Assembly (NCBI GenBank): GCA_021810735.1
Contig: JAJZIF010000202.1
Span: 1-7,024, forward strand
Reading direction: 5' to 3'
Source: Acidobacteriota bacterium
GTDB lineage: Bacteria > Acidobacteriota > Terriglobia > Terriglobales > Acidobacteriaceae
Length of the DNA: 7,024 nt
A program made the translations under genes and the position numbers. The notes under the pieces are model-generated. The model ran no database searches. It worked only from the letters and a program-made list of their open reading frames with translations, and was not told the DNA's origin. Positions 6,869 to 7,024 of the stretch are shown here, piece by piece; positions within the stretch are counted from its first letter, which is position 1; each line of letters starts with the position of its first letter.

Positions 6869-6887
6869 TTTGCAAGCCCCTTTGCAA
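6869..6887 (+). repeat. Direct repeat TTTGCAA x2, 12 bases apart
   Basis: TTTGCAA is present at 6869-6875 and 6881-6887, start-to-start distance 12. The first copy overlaps the predicted -35 element of the plus-strand gene and the second lies in its spacer, so a protein binding both would cover the promoter. Chance recurrence cannot be excluded. Confidence 0.4.
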
Positions 6888-6898
6888 TGCCTTACACT
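6870..6898 (+). promoter_or_regulatory. Candidate sigma70 promoter of the gene at 6927
   Basis: TTGCAA (6870-6875) and TACACT (6893-6898) are separated by 17 bases; each matches four of six consensus positions. Transcription would begin near 6905, leaving a leader of about 22 bases that includes the GGAGG ribosome site. Confidence 0.4.
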
Positions 6899-6917
6899 CC
6901 GAGGGTTTGAGTCCAAT

Positions 6918-6922
6918 GGAGG
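6918..6922 (+). promoter_or_regulatory. Ribosome binding site of the gene at 6927
   Basis: GGAGG lies four bases before the ATG at 6927. It supports this start although only the first part of the gene is in the window. Confidence 0.75.
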
Positions 6923-6926
6923 TTCT

Positions 6927-7024
6927 ATGCGGCGAAAGCAATGGATTGCAATCATTCTCTTATTCGCGGCGGCGACTCTGCTTCCGGGGAATGGGAGCGC
7001 TCAGATTGCCGAAGTTCAGAGTTC
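6927..7024 (+). CDS. Secreted protein, N-terminal fragment (runs off window)
   Basis: Only 32 complete codons are visible. They encode a typical signal peptide: a basic start (MRRKQW), a hydrophobic core (IAIILLFAAATLLP) and a likely signal peptidase I site GSA|Q after residue 25, then IAEVQS as the start of the mature protein. A GGAGG ribosome site and a plausible promoter precede it. The gene is divergent from the receptor operon and continues beyond the window, so its family cannot be named. An exported protein next to a receptor might share its pathway, but this is conjecture. Confidence 0.75.
   Translation, partial: MRRKQWIAIILLFAAATLLPGNGSAQIAEVQS

Larger units (their letters stand above)
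6346..6926. other. Divergent intergenic control region
   Basis: These 581 bases separate the receptor gene from the divergent secreted-protein gene. I see no convincing gene here; the open frames that cross it have unnatural composition and no ribosome sites. The left part (about 6346-6560) holds the receptor leader, a palindrome, short tandem repeats and a promoter. The right part (about 6838-6926) holds a promoter, a repeat pair and a ribosome site for the plus-strand gene. The middle (about 6560-6835) shows only weak inverted repeats, such as CCCGA/TCGGG at 6761-6765 and 6773-6777. Confidence 0.6.

Overview
The window looks like chromosomal DNA of an Acidobacteriota member (Terriglobia-type). 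The main reason is the 1224-residue outer-membrane receptor: a signal peptide, a carboxypeptidase-regulatory-like domain, a plug and a very large beta-barrel ending in Phe, an Oar-like TonB-dependent receptor type greatly expanded in that phylum. It sits next to secreted TPR proteins. This assignment is inferred from protein style and moderate-to-high GC; no marker gene is present.

Layout, left to right. Positions 9-326 (+) carry the end of a small unrecognised gene that may begin before the window. Positions 327-502 are a convergent intergenic stretch rich in inverted repeats. Positions 6345 to 503 on the minus strand hold a three-gene block in the order receptor (6345-2671), secreted TPR protein (2538-1459), TPR lipoprotein (1462-503). 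The two TPR genes overlap by the four bases ATGA. A 132-base gap separates the receptor from the first TPR gene; it holds a modest hairpin and a TTGACA-type promoter placed so close to the start codon that its transcript would be almost leaderless. Positions 6346-6926 are a 581-base divergent control region with promoter-like sequences for both sides, a palindrome with a LacI-family-like core and short direct repeats. From 6927 (+) a new secreted-protein gene starts and runs off the window.

How the parts may work together: the receptor would form a TonB-energised gate in the outer membrane, and the two exported TPR proteins would act in the periplasm or on a membrane surface, binding protein partners or the receptor's cargo. 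TPR-based lipoproteins of the SusD family pair with CarboxypepD-reg-containing SusC receptors in Bacteroidota, so a similar but unrelated receptor-plus-TPR-lipoprotein arrangement is an attractive hypothesis here. The substrate cannot be read from the sequence. No RNA gene, mobile element, CRISPR array or defence system was seen.
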